This document shows positions 10,452 to 20,278 of a stretch of 27,013 nt of DNA, piece after piece. The notes below the pieces were generated by a model. The model saw only the letters and a program-made list of their open reading frames with translations, did not search any database and was not told where the DNA came from. A program made the position numbers and the translations under genes. The stretch is from Hypsibius dujardini (lineage: Eukaryota; Tardigrada; Eutardigrada; Parachela; Hypsibiidae). The stretch covers positions 1 through 27,013 of the forward strand of contig LRSR01013106.1 of NCBI GenBank assembly GCA_001579985.1, in the 5' to 3' direction. Numbering within the stretch: position 1 is the stretch's first letter; each line of letters starts with the position of its first letter.

Positions 10452-10483
10452 ATCCGGTACGTTGGCGGTGAATCCGGTACGAA
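10418..10483. repeat. Tandem triplication at the GPCR TM7 NP motif
   Basis: The 20-base core TTGGCGGTGAATCCGGTACG (the first copy has G for the leading T) is present three times: 10418-10440 (23 bp, with GAA), 10441-10460 (20 bp) and 10461-10483 (23 bp, with GAA). Relative to a single copy, 43 bp are added. This is not a multiple of three, so the reading frame changes. Confidence 0.95.
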
Positions 10484-10527
10484 GTTTTCATAAAAATTTG
10501 TTTGCATGCTTCTGCCGCACAATATAA

Positions 10528-11172
10528 TCAGGGGTGGTTGAATGCAAGCCATCACGCAGTCAAAATACATCCCTTTATTCATCAGGAAGCTACGCTGCAT
10601 ATTTAACAGAAGTTCAATTGTTTGAACATATACATTCTGAAAGACACAATTTGCAAAACGGACAGCATAAAATTAGGATTTTTTTCTCTGCCAAGAAATT
10701 CCGTTTATTTCGATTTAATTTTTTTCCAATTGTCGAGATATAAATTTTTTGTCAGTTTTTATAATTTTTACAGATACTTTACTCGCAAAAATAGCAGCAT
10801 ATCATGGAACGTCCGGATTTTTCGCAAATTTGAGCATCATATCGTAAAGTGGTATCAATTAGCAGCCAAACGGAAGTGGTTTGAAAAGCATCTATGGAAC
10901 TAATGCGAAAGGCATCATGTGCTCAAAGACGAGGGAAGATGATTATCACGCGTTAATGAAATCTCCAGAAAAGATAGGATAGCAATGATTTCTTTTAAGA
11001 AAGAGGGTAAATCAGGTGGTTCCCCGGAAGACTATTACTAACGCTACTTCAAATTGAAGCGCCGGTTTGCGTGCAAACAGGAAATCAGTTGAATCCAGTT
11101 AACAATGCGAGAATGAGGCATTAATTGCGGCAGATCCTTGATTTAGTGTTATTGAACGAAAACGCTTATGCT
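10528..11172. other. AT-rich sequence, no supported gene
   Basis: An AT-rich open frame at 10622-10903 (+), rich in Phe/Tyr/Lys, looks like chance translation of T-rich sequence. Nothing else is seen. Confidence 0.4.
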
Positions 11173-11475
11173 ATGCCATCCGGATTAAGCAACAAAGTTC
11201 TTTATTTTCATATGCCATCGATTCTGTTTCATTTAATTGCCTTCTTTGACGTCATGTGTTTGTCTCAGCTCTTCTTTCTAGCTGTCTCCAGCATGTATCG
11301 CCAAGGAAGCATTTACGTGATAAAACTATGTTTGCGCAGACTGCAAGCATGGTCTAGCCAAATCCGATGTCCAGTCGGTGCCTGTAATATCCTGCGCATT
11401 GCTGCCCAGGTAAACAGCGGTAAACAGATTACTGATCGACTAAAAAAATTCTTATTGCTTGGTGATGACACATAA
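11173..11475 (+). CDS. Hypothetical exon with membrane segment
   Basis: This is a 101-codon frame whose residues about 10-40 are hydrophobic (HMPSILFHLIAFFDVMC, then LSQLFFLAVSS). A basic stretch (IKLCLRRLQ) and a charged C terminus KQITDRLKKFLLLGDDT end in a stop. The layout of helix, then basic loop, would suit an exon of a multi-pass receptor, but I cannot place it in a family and no partner exon was found. It may be chance; the frame is also open upstream to 11125 without an ATG. Confidence 0.25.
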   Translation: MPSGLSNKVLYFHMPSILFHLIAFFDVMCLSQLFFLAVSSMYRQGSIYVIKLCLRRLQAWSSQIRCPVGACNILRIAAQVNSGKQITDRLKKFLLLGDDT

Positions 11476-14400
11476 AGCCTTTCCTTTACATAGATATGGC
11501 CTTTGACCACGTCCTCCGAGACAACTCAAGTGACCGACAACCGGGACGGTTCTGTCCTGGTGCTTCGCAGAACCGGCCGGGCCACGGAAAGGGAGGCGAT
11601 TGGTGGACCCAACGTTCCACCCACGTCGGCGCTTACAATAAAATACTAGCTAAAAGCACAGAGATGGTTTCGTCTTTTTTCTTCATATTTAACTAATCTA
11701 ACGTTCCACCTAATGGTTTATATTTCTTTAAATTCTGAAAAAGAGATTGCAGCTCCCCCCCCGCCTCCCTGTTTCAAAGGTTACATAAGGAAGTCGATCA
11801 ATTTGTCTCTAGGAAGAGTCACTGTTGACGGGTTGACGGGTTGACAAGTCTAACAATAATGCACAGAACAGCTGGCAGAACACATATTTCTGTCGGTGAT
11901 TAGCTAGGCAAAGTAAAGAATAAATGGGATCCAGATTATATTGGGGCTGTTAGAGAGACTCCCCGAACACTTCAATCATGATATCCTTGAACTTTTTAAT
12001 CAGATTCGTTACTCCGTTTTGCATGTAGTCCCTCTCATACTGGTCGTGTGAGCCTGATGATCCCTCGAACTCTACCTCCATACTAAAACGGTAAGTATGT
12101 GTGGCCCGAAGAAGATACTAGAAGACGTGCGATTTCTATAATTCTTGCTTCATTCTTATTTCACTCGTTCTTCATTCACGCGCTGCATTATGCGCGGGCG
12201 CATTGGCTGAAATTGAAGGTGTGTCTATCGCCGCGTGAATGAAGAACGGAAAACGCTGTTCTTTATTCAAAAAAATTGCGTTACTTGTGACCGACGGCGA
12301 TTGGTTGTTATCCCACTTCACGCCAATCATAAAAATGCCGCTCTTATCAGGCCAACCTCCCAACAGCTGAATTCGATTTTCTCACCCTTTTTTATTCAGT
12401 TTCGAAAATTTGCTGCCACATAAATTTTGTTTTGTTTTGAAGTCTCTTTGAACTCAGGAAAAAATAATTGCGGTAGGACAAATCAAAATAACTGCGCTTG
12501 GAAGGGAGCGAGGATCTTTATGTAAAAATAACATTTTCGTCGCTTGCAAAACAAGTTTTCCACCTGAGTACACAATTTTGCAGAGTAATAAATGAGAGTA
12601 GAATGGAAAATCAAATCCTATGAGAAAAAACAGCGAGGAAGCAAGGAAATACATCGGTTTTAAAACCATAACAATGATGCAGGTTGTAATGGAACACGTG
12701 CCATACCAGGCCGCACATCTGGCGGCGTTAGTCATTTCAAGCCTTCCTCACAGCTTGAGAATTTTTTTGCGAGTGACGATACGTTGAAATGGGATTGGAG
12801 TGATACAAAACGCACGTCTTCCATTATGCCAGCTTGTACACATGCATGTGGCCACAATGCTTTCCGGTCCGAATTAAAGCCATTTTTTTACTGGGTACCA
12901 GAAAAAGCGGGTGGTCCAAGTTTGAGCCAATTTCGACCTTAGCGTGGCATTGTTTTTTGAGTAAATTTCTGCTCCTTGACTTATTGTTTCATCAGTTTGT
13001 TTTTAATTTACCACCTTTTGTTTGATTGGTAGAAACTATGGATTGAAAATACCCACTACAATACCCCTGGATTAGCCCAAAAATCACTTTCGAGAAGCAC
13101 AGTAACGTGGTTGTTGAGTTTTACACGAGCTTAACGCAGAACATTGCGCTAAGCGAAACAAAATCGTACAGTCTGCTGACGATTTGGCTATGGGGAGCAG
13201 ATGAAAAATGCCAAAAGTGCATCCACGACTATTTCAATGCATGAAAATGTAATTAAACAATCGAGCACCGGAAAAAGCAGAGGCACGCGGCGGTCAAAAT
13301 GGGATCAACTTGGACCACCGGTTTTGCTGGTATTGGTTCGAATTCTGACTCGAAAGCATTGTGGCACTATGTATACCACAGGATTGGGTCAGCGTACCAA
13401 GTCTCTTGCACGGAAACCAGATTTCAAAGGCAGATTTCAAAGAAGCCATCGTTGCAAGCTATTTCTGCAAATATTGCTGGGTTGTCGGGCTCAGTCATAG
13501 CCAATGAAGAATAGAGTGCGCCCAGAGTTATCAGTGGGAATGGAAAATATGCCTCAATTGCCGGAAGTGTGTATCAAGCGCGACTGGCGGCTTGAAGCAG
13601 CGACATGGGAATGGATAGAGGATTGCGTTGTCCTCGGGGGCGCAGCACCATCTGAAAGGGAGGGATTAAGTTAATTACATGTAAAACACGCACATACACA
13701 CACCATTTACGTTTCCTGATAAAAAAGGCGCGAGGTATTGTTAATGCTCAAACCTGAGTTTGGTGGAAAGGCACTTCAAATGGTGGCGACCGCATAATTC
13801 TCTCGGCGGACTGTCCGGTCTGCGAGAACAATGAAAGATAAAGTTTGTTTTCAATCTAAACCATTATTTAGTTGTTATAAGATAATGTTTGGCTGTCGCA
13901 TTTTAAATCTGATCTGTTCAATATTGCTGTTAGCCACTCCCACGACCGTCGCTACCGCCAACATTGCTAGCGGTGTAATTACCATGTGACGCGTCGCGAA
14001 TTGTAACTCAGTCAAATTTGTAAAATCAACCACGGCCACCAGACATACATGTAAAGGATACATGTAATAAACTCACCGTTGATCTTGCAGTCAATGGCGA
14101 CATAGACCGCGAGTGGGCCAACACATGCAAACAGATTTTAATAGATATGGTGATATAATATAGTGCCGCGATAAAGGTTTAATAAATATTTTAGGGAAAT
14201 TACTTCGGAATGATTAAGGTATCGTACTGATTTGTGCTATTTCCATCAACCAAACGACAGCAGTCGTTCATGCAGCAAATCATGTTGTGTGCTCTTTTTT
14301 TCCAAACGAATTGTGTGGCATGGGCCGCGTCGTGCCATGCGACCTTAATCCTCAGTGCAGACTAACGGATCTTGCCCGAACTCCCTCTGTAGTACAACAT

Positions 14401-14511
14401 TTCATTTGACTACATGTACAAAAGCGTATGGTCATATTTTTAATGAGTAATTGTTTGATTTTGCGTTGGTAGGTTTCCCAGTCATTACTACTCGAATATG
14501 CCAGGTCTGCC
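11476..14511. other. Intergenic, no recognisable gene
   Basis: Numerous short frames occur (for example 12454-12735 -, 13201-13500 +), with two overlapping open frames at 13200-13514 and no domain in either. A decamer GGTTGACGGG is repeated near 11826-11846, and a CCCCCCCCGCC run lies at about 11755-11765. CCAAT-type ATTGG motifs occur near 12200 and 12300, beside a strong inverted repeat. Confidence 0.4.
12166..12248. repeat. Perfect 17-bp inverted repeat, 49-base loop
   Basis: CGTTCTTCATTCACGCG at 12166-12182 is matched exactly by its reverse complement at 12232-12248. The loop contains TGCGCGGGCGCA and ATTGGCTG. It could be a tiny foldback insertion or a transcribed hairpin. Confidence 0.85.
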
Positions 14512-14565
14512 GTTTATGCTGGTTATGCCGTTTATGCCGTTTATGCCGTTTATGCCATCTATGCC
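14512..14565. repeat. 9-bp minisatellite (GTTTATGCC)
   Basis: About six tandem copies of GTTTATGCC with few changes. In one frame it reads as repeated Leu-Cys-Arg, which explains the false Cys-rich ORF at 14451-14648. Confidence 0.9.
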
Positions 14566-14926
14566 GACTTTATTCAGTGCATACTATTTTAGGTCATATG
14601 CTTGCACTATCTATGACCACTAAAAAAATTAAAATGGAGTTACTCTAGTACTCGCTATGTTTCAACAGATAAGAAAAACATTCGGACTAAATCTGTTGAG
14701 GCATCGCTACCGGTTGCGATGGAAAGTTCCGACGTGTCCATTGTTTCAGTACCACGAATCTTTATCCTTTAGCTCATGGATGGACGGACAAATCAAAGCA
14801 GTGCATGAGTTTGAACTAGAGGGCAGAGGCCAGAATATGGGAAAGAGAAACTCTATGCTTATGCGGCACGAAGTAATGGGAAAACCGCACAAAAACTTGG
14901 CACAAATTGATTTGAACGAAAATACT

Positions 14927-15502
14927 TCAGATTCCAGGCCGGTTTCGTTGAACAACACCAGATCCCTGATCAGGCGAGAAAATTGCGAAAGATGAACAGC
15001 CTGCTGCCCTAGAAGATTCAGGGTTGGTAAAACATTCTCTCTGTCGATGAGCTCGGTGTGCCCTTTGATTTGACGTAGAACAGCAACGGGAAATTTCGCA
15101 TGACAATTTGGCTGTGCGTCGAGCTTTTCTATTTTGCGTCGGATTTGGTTCCGCGTTTATGTTTGCGTCCCGTCGCTGTCTCATTTCTTGAGGCTCAGGA
15201 AAGCGAAGCATGGTAACGTCTTCCCTATTCTGCACATTGCATAGGGCTCCGCTACAGACTTTCGTTCCGTGCTTCCTAAACGCTGTCGTTGGCTGTGCTG
15301 GACCGCCGAACAATTTACTGGAAGCTGTTTTACGTGTTAAACAAGGTAATGGCTCGCTGGGTTCTGCAGTCAGTGTCGATACAAATTGGGGATTGATTAC
15401 GTGACAGATGGAGTTGAGTTGGTTGACCGGAGCATGAAGATCAAACCGAAGAGCAGAGCGACAATTAGTCTTTCGGTGATCTAAAAGTAATAAGATGAAC
15501 AT
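14927..15502 (-). CDS. Hypothetical 191-residue ORF with hydrophobic start
   Basis: This is one of the longest open frames without a known domain. From ATG at 15502 it begins MFILLLLDHRKTNC. If translated from further upstream, after the TTTCAG near 15530, the leader is longer (KLKWLVLMFILLLL). The body is Arg/Ser/Thr/Asn-rich with several scattered cysteines and no repeat or motif I recognise. It could be a single-exon secreted or membrane-anchored protein, but amino-acid composition and lack of conservation evidence leave chance as a serious alternative. The overlapping + frame at 14657-14995 is equally unassigned. Confidence 0.25.
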   Translation of the reverse strand: MFILLLLDHRKTNCRSALRFDLHAPVNQLNSICHVINPQFVSTLTAEPSEPLPCLTRKTASSKLFGGPAQPTTAFRKHGTKVCSGALCNVQNREDVTMLRFPEPQEMRQRRDANINAEPNPTQNRKARRTAKLSCEISRCCSTSNQRAHRAHRQRECFTNPESSRAAGCSSFAIFSPDQGSGVVQRNRPGI

Positions 15503-15805
15503 CAACACCAACCATTTAAGCTTGTCAGTTTTTCTGAAATTTACAAGGGGTCAGTACGGTAGGATTCGAATTTCGTTTGTTTTATCAGTTTTACCAAGTA
15601 CCCCATCATGAGTTGGGTGTGGTACTTGGGTAAAATCAACATGAAACTCTTAAACGCATCAGACCTTTAAGGTCTTCACAACTGCAATAAAAATAAAAAA
15701 TTGATTGATCAATCAAGAAATTTTTGTTGCGCAATGTTGATGGATTGGTCCTTAGCTCGTCTATCTAACTGTCGCGGTATTATGTTTGATGACGTCCACA
15801 AATAG
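15503..15805. other. Intergenic/intron sequence upstream of the kinase relic
   Basis: It contains a 14-bp hairpin (TTTTACCAAGTACC near 15589 against GGTACTTGGGTAAAA near 15621, one bulge) and the palindrome TTGATTGATCAATCAA near 15701. No exon for the kinase's extracellular or transmembrane part is visible. Confidence 0.4.
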
Positions 15806-16132
15806 ATGGCGAAATCTTCAGAGTGGTAAATTCGGCCCCGTATACAAAGCAACAGCGTCTGGTCTACCGACGGTTATCCGAAAGAACGTCGTCGTAACTG
15901 CAAGGACTTATTTGGAGCCCGAAGACAAAGAGCAGTAACGACTTTTTGCCGAGGAAATCAAAGTGATGTGGTCGTCATCGAAATATCGTGAATATATTGG
16001 GAATTGTTTTGAGAGGTAAAGAATAGGAAAAAATACGAGATTTGGTGACTTCTGGCACAGGTCTATTAAATTTCCAGCGGTTAGTGTTGGTGAAAGAATA
16101 CTGTAACAAGCACTATGATATGTAGACGTGCT

Positions 16133-16563
16133 GGGGAATAATGGAATAAACGCTATAAACTATATGGTTAAGGCTCACAGGCACATGTACCCTTCTGCTA
16201 CGGCAATGGAATAATGGAAAAAACGCTATAGGCTACATGATTAAGGCAAAAAAAATGTGTTGTAAAACCTCTGTACTAATAAGGGAGTATTTACTCAGTC
16301 AGTTTGAGATCAGGCCCAACGTTTTATTATGGATACCTGTTATCAATCATGATTTTAGAAATTATGACTGGTTCCCCTCAATTCTCTGTTCGAGATGGAG
16401 AACAACGGGGAAGATTCTTGTTACGGGAACCTCTTTAAAGCTTTCACTATAGCATTGATTGATTGAATCACAAAAACTGTTTTGTTCGTTTACCCATTTA
16501 ACGTTTCAAGCAAACAAAAATCGATGCGCAAATCATTCAGCAAACGTTCCAACAACAGTTAAA
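16133..16563 (+). repeat. Left terminal inverted repeat of the KDZ element
   Basis: It holds two tandem copies (period 73 bp) of the unit starting GGAATAATGGAATAAACGC at 16135 and 16208. A unique stretch follows, ending GCAAACGTTCCAAC near 16553. Confidence 0.85.
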
Positions 16564-16753
16564 ACAGAAAGTTTTAGTAGTTTAGTTTAAGGTCCGATTG
16601 TACCCAGATGATTCGCACGCAGACAATTCATAACACTCAATTCGTACCCAAACTTATCGTACTCCACAAGCTTAATGGTTACTCGCAAAAATTACGTAGT
16701 GCAAAATATGGGCCTTGTCCTAGTCGGTCGCGTTTTTTCGCTCCCTCCACTGC

Positions 16754-16951
16754 TCAGGTGTCATTGATTTCAGGTAGCAGCTTTTTGCAAATCCAACGAC
16801 GACAGCTTTCATACAGCGAGCAGGGTGCTAAACTGCCACATCGATTTTCACAGCGTACACACGGTTCAGTCTCCTTCTTACTCGTTGTAGCCGAACCTCT
16901 GCTACGACGTTTCTTTCCACTGCGACGACCACCACCGACCACGATCTTCGC
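16754..16951 (-). CDS. Cys-rich basic ORF inside the KDZ element
   Basis: This minus frame follows a possible acceptor TATGTAG and encodes a Gly/Arg/Lys/Ser-rich N-terminal stretch (GGGRRSGKKRRSRGS). Next come CVRCENRCGSLAPCSLYESC and RRWICKK, a C-x2-C-x3-C-x6-C-x5-C-x5-C pattern that could bind zinc, then a stop. It points away from the transposase frame, so the two could share the 16952-17375 region as a divergent promoter. KDZ elements often carry Cys-rich DNA-binding modules, but I cannot match this one to a named type. The opposite strand is also open here, so it may be a chance frame. Confidence 0.35.
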   Translation of the reverse strand, partial: AKIVVGGGRRSGKKRRSRGSATTSKKETEPCVRCENRCGSLAPCSLYESCRRWICKKLLPEINDT

Positions 16952-17375
16952 CTACATATAAACTTTGACTTTATGATTACGCTCAATGTGAAATTGACAA
17001 AAGTCATGTTACCTTTGAGTTTTTTTGCGATTCATCTGGCAAGACAGGACTGCTGCTTAGTTTTTAAAGCATTCCTTTCGTAGTAGCCTGCGGAAAAAAA
17101 CACGTACAGTGGCGTTCAAATATATCGTTCAGTTTTACTGCTATCATACATGACGACTCTTCGTGCCGAGGTCATTGACGCTTTCGGCAGGCAGTTTGGG
17201 CGCGACCTCAAGCGTGAGGGACATGGCTCACGCCGAGCAGCTGCCACCAGCAAGTTCGTCAATATTCACGCCCTAAAATACATTACAAGACCGACAATAT
17301 ATATAATTGGCGCAGTTAATTGTAGACAAGCAGTTTAAAACTGAATTATCTTTACATTTTTTTCCTTTTGCTTAG

Positions 17376-17856
17376 GTCTGAGTCTCCTACACAAGTGCTG
17401 TTCTCGGCCATCACTACCTTATATCACCGGGTCAAGCAGGACAACATTCCGCCCGAAGAGTGGCACAAGCAGGTTATCGTCTTCGACAACATGTGCAACC
17501 TTGAACGGACTAAGACAGCCCAAGCACCCTTGCCTCTACCTTCGTCATACGACCAACTTTGGAGGAAGCCTCTGAAAGTGTTGGATGTGTTTCACCTACA
17601 AAACCACAAGCAAAAAGAATGCCAGACAACCTACGATCCGGACCACATCAAGCGGCTGTATCCCGACCTCAAGAAATGGAACACACAGTCAGCTGAGCAG
17701 ACGAACGCCTTTTTTAGACAGTTCAGATCAGTTTTGAACCGGATTTCATTAAAACGACATCTCTTCTATTTGGACTGTTTGGCTACGCACCGCAACGCTT
17801 ACTTCTCTAGAGATGGCAATACCGAGTCAAGCTCTGATGATAACGAAGAAGTCTAG
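17376..17856 (+). CDS. KDZ-family transposase, C-terminal fragment
   Basis: The frame follows a good acceptor (TTTTGCTTAG at 17366-17375) and ends in TAG at 17856. It encodes VIVFDNMCNL (acidic residue after a beta strand), LKVLDVFHLQNHKQKEC (second Asp with the FHxxNHK signature) and NTQSAEQTNAFFRQF (third acidic residue). Then comes RHLFYLDCLATHRN and an acidic tail SSSDDNEEV. This order is that of the C-terminal RNase-H-like catalytic part of KDZ transposases as I recall them. The upstream frame 17150-17338 (+) might be another exon, but its junction is unclear. The N-terminal DNA-binding part is absent. It is open and undamaged over 160 residues, implying recent activity or domestication. 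Confidence 0.75.
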
Positions 17857-18084
17857 CAATAGCCTGCTACGATTAAACCTTTTTTTCTGTACTGTAATTT
17901 GCTTCTCGACTTCGGTTTTTACACGTGTTTGACTTCAATTGTTTGAGCGAAAGACGAGTTTGTTCTGTTTCTTTATTTGGCCATCCATTTATCAAGCCTA
18001 GCACTATACTGCTGTAGGTCTGTTGATTACCTTTCGTCATTACAAAAATTCTGCATCGTAGAACCAATACTGTATACATGACAT

Positions 18085-18325
18085 CCTAGTATTCCATTAT
18101 TCAGGTCTTGCATAACTCACACTTACAATGGAATATTTACCTATGCCAGTCTGAGATTGAGTCCAACTTTTTTTACGGATACGTACTATTAAACCATGAT
18201 TTTAAAAAATATGACTGGTCCCCCTTGGTTCCCTGTTCGAGATAGAAAAAATCGGGGAAGATTCCTATTGCGGCGGTCACTTGAATGCTTTTGCAATAAC
18301 GTTGATACAGTAACGTTCATTAACG
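18085..18325 (+). repeat. Extra, diverged copy of the left TIR in direct orientation
   Basis: The stretch with CTGTTCGAGATAGAAAAAATC and GGGGAAGATTCCTATTG corresponds to 16265-16455 of the left repeat, in the same orientation. Together with the right TIR it forms a second, internal inverted pair at the right end. Confidence 0.75.
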
Positions 18326-18499
18326 AAAACATTTCATCAGTAATCTTCTACACTCCACCAAATCGCGAATAAGGAATTTAATTATTCGGTTGATTGTTTG
18401 ATGATTTTGACAGACTGGTTGTTCGAGATTTTGCAAAACCTTGTCGTTGTCGTATACCGCTGCTATTTATCTGTTGCGGTTGGTGTACTAATACTCTTT

Positions 18500-19010
18500 G
18501 CCATAACTGTTGGAACGTTTGCTGAATGATTTGCGCATCGATTTTTGTTTGCTTGAAACGTTAAATGGGTAAACGAACAAAACAGTTTTTGTGATTCAAT
18601 CAATCAATGCTATAGTGAAAGCTTTAAAGAGGTTCCCGTAACAAGAATCTTCCCCGTTGTTCTCCATCTCGAACAGAGAATTGAGGGGGACCAGCCATAA
18701 TTTCTAAAATTATGGTTTGATAGTAGGTATCCATAATAAAAAGTTGGGCCTGATCTCAAACTGACGCAGGTAAATATTCCCTTGTTAGTACAGAGATTTT
18801 ACAATAATTATTTTTATTTTTTGCCTTAACCATGTAGCCTATGGCGTTTATTTCATTATTCCATTGTTGTAGCAAGGTGCTGATTGTGCCTGTGGGCCTT
18901 AACCGTGTAGCCTATGGCGTTTATTCCATTATTTCATTGCTGTAGCAGAAGGGTATATGTGCCTGTGAGTGTTAACTATTTAGTCTATGGAGTTTATTCC
19001 ATTATTCCAC
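18500..19010 (-). repeat. Right terminal inverted repeat of the KDZ element
   Basis: Inverse of the left repeat, similar from AACTGTTGGAACGTTTGCTG to the end. It carries three subterminal units at a 73-bp period (CCTTAACCATGTAGCC at 18824, again near 18897 and 18970), one more than the left end. Confidence 0.85.
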
Positions 19011-19909
19011 AAGTATCACAAACTAGCCTGACATTTTAAATGGCTTGTGCCAAAACTCACCAGTAGTGAAAAATACGTATAAAATGTGACCTGTAAAATG
19101 TGTCAGTTATTCCAAGCCGACCGATTGCAGCGTTGGCAAAGAGCTAATATTTTTTTTTATTCGCAGGTCAGCCATTCCTTATCATTGAGTATTGCCAGGA
19201 GGTATCTTGAGCAATGAACCCAGAAACATTTCGCACCCAAACAAGCAGGTAGTAAAACTCCAATAATCAACGGCCTTCACCATAGCGTATTCCCCCCTAC
19301 ATAAATTTCACCCGCCCCAATCACAATCTTTTCTAGTTGTGAACCATTCGGTTTAGAACACCTTGGCTTACAGCCTTGTTTTGACATGTGCCAATAGGCG
19401 ATCAAATATGGGTAAACTCACCGTGGATGAACAAAGATCAAGTGGATGAATGAATGTACTTAACAGACCGCTCTCCCTGTACTTTGGATGTCACCGGACG
19501 CTATTTTGACGCGAATCTTCTCACAAATGACCGACGTTTGGTCGTACGGAGTATAAGTCCCGGAAATTTACAACATGGGGAATGCTCCGTTTGCTGGGGC
19601 TGGTGTGGTGAAGTTGTCCGCAAACGGTTTCGCAAATTGGCTTATGAAGGAAATCAGATGGGTCGCCTAGCACATACCCCGTTAACAATGTCAGAAAAAC
19701 TACTTTCCCCAAAATATCGTCACAAGAATTTGAACAGTCTTTGAATAACTTCAGGTATGAGTTAATACTGTCTTGTTGGTGTCTGCTGCCAGAGAAGAGG
19801 CCCGATTTCACGACCATTGTGGTCGTGAATCACGATTCTTGTGCCGAGTGCCGAGCTAGACCAAGAACTTTTGGAATATTTTGAATCTGAAAATACCCTT
19901 GGTTACTAA

Positions 19910-20278
19910 TCCGTGACTGAAAGCCCAGAATATAAAAATAAGGTCTAATATACATCAAAATTGTGTGTGTATGAAATTGAAGTGTCCCTGAATGAGTGTC
20001 GCAAATGTGCGATCAGCTCAAGTTTGCCTTTCCCCGTGAACAAAATACTAATCACTCTTGCTCGAACCGTAATACGGTCAATATATATTTCGGACAAGAG
20101 CCAATATAATTTCTACAACTTAACTCTTTGACGATCGACTTGCGAACACATGAAAGTGGAAGGTTCTCAGCGAAAGTGATTGCTATTGTAATTCAGAGCA
20201 GGAGCGAACTTTAACATTAATAGGTTGACGACGTTCCTGTGGGAAACTAAGCAGACAATCCAACAAAGTAGCGAAATT
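19910..20278. other. Spacer between convergent kinase relics
   Basis: No ORF or repeat is recognised here. It separates the + strand and - strand kinase 3' ends. Confidence 0.4.

Larger units (their letters stand above)
16133..19010. mobile_element. KDZ-type DNA transposon, 2.9 kb, with long terminal inverted repeats
   Basis: The termini GGAATAATGGAATAAAC at about 16135 and its inverse at about 19008 open inverted repeats of about 430 bp (left) and 510 bp (right). The interior encodes the C-terminal half of a KDZ (Kyakuja-Dileera-Zisupton) transposase on + and a Cys-rich basic ORF on -. The transposase N-terminal part is not visible, so this copy is probably non-autonomous. It lies in a phase-1 intron of the kinase relic, between positions 16016 and 19166. 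No clear target-site duplication is seen at the edges. Subterminal 73-bp repeats differ in number at the two ends. Confidence 0.75.
15806..19909 (+). pseudogene. Decayed receptor-type tyrosine kinase, kinase-domain exons
   Basis: Exon A (15806-16015) follows AATAG. It encodes LQSGKFGPVYKATASG (Gly-rich loop), a beta-3 strand VVVTARTYL (Arg where the ATP-binding Lys is expected), LEPEDKEQ then an in-frame TAA, and RLFAEEIKVM. After a shift of frame comes RHRNIVNILGIVLR; the donor is GTAAAG. Exon B (19167-19248), after TTCGCAG, matches in phase 1 and encodes the hinge GQPFLIIEYCQ, then is frameshifted. Exon C (from 19467, after TAACAG) encodes LPVLWMSPDAI (P+1 loop), TDVWSYGV, a stop TAA where Leu is expected, EIYNMGNAPF and VVKLSANGF. 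A further frameshift leads to ELILSCWCLLPEKRPDFTTI and a possible end ELLEYFESENTLGY at 19909. No HRD-loop or DFG exon was found between B and C. Several stops and shifts make it non-functional. A transposon fills intron A-B. Confidence 0.8.

Noticed and set aside
14451-14648. ORF with repeated Cys-Arg-Leu-Cys pattern
   Set aside because: Produced by translation of the GTTTATGCC minisatellite.
16608-16961. 117-codon + strand ORF inside the KDZ element
   Set aside because: Low-complexity Ser/Arg/Pro translation antisense to the Cys-rich frame; no motif.
19521-19817. 98-codon minus ORF
   Set aside because: Antisense shadow of kinase exon C, whose plus-strand motifs (TDVWSYG, CWCLLPEKRPDF) are clear.
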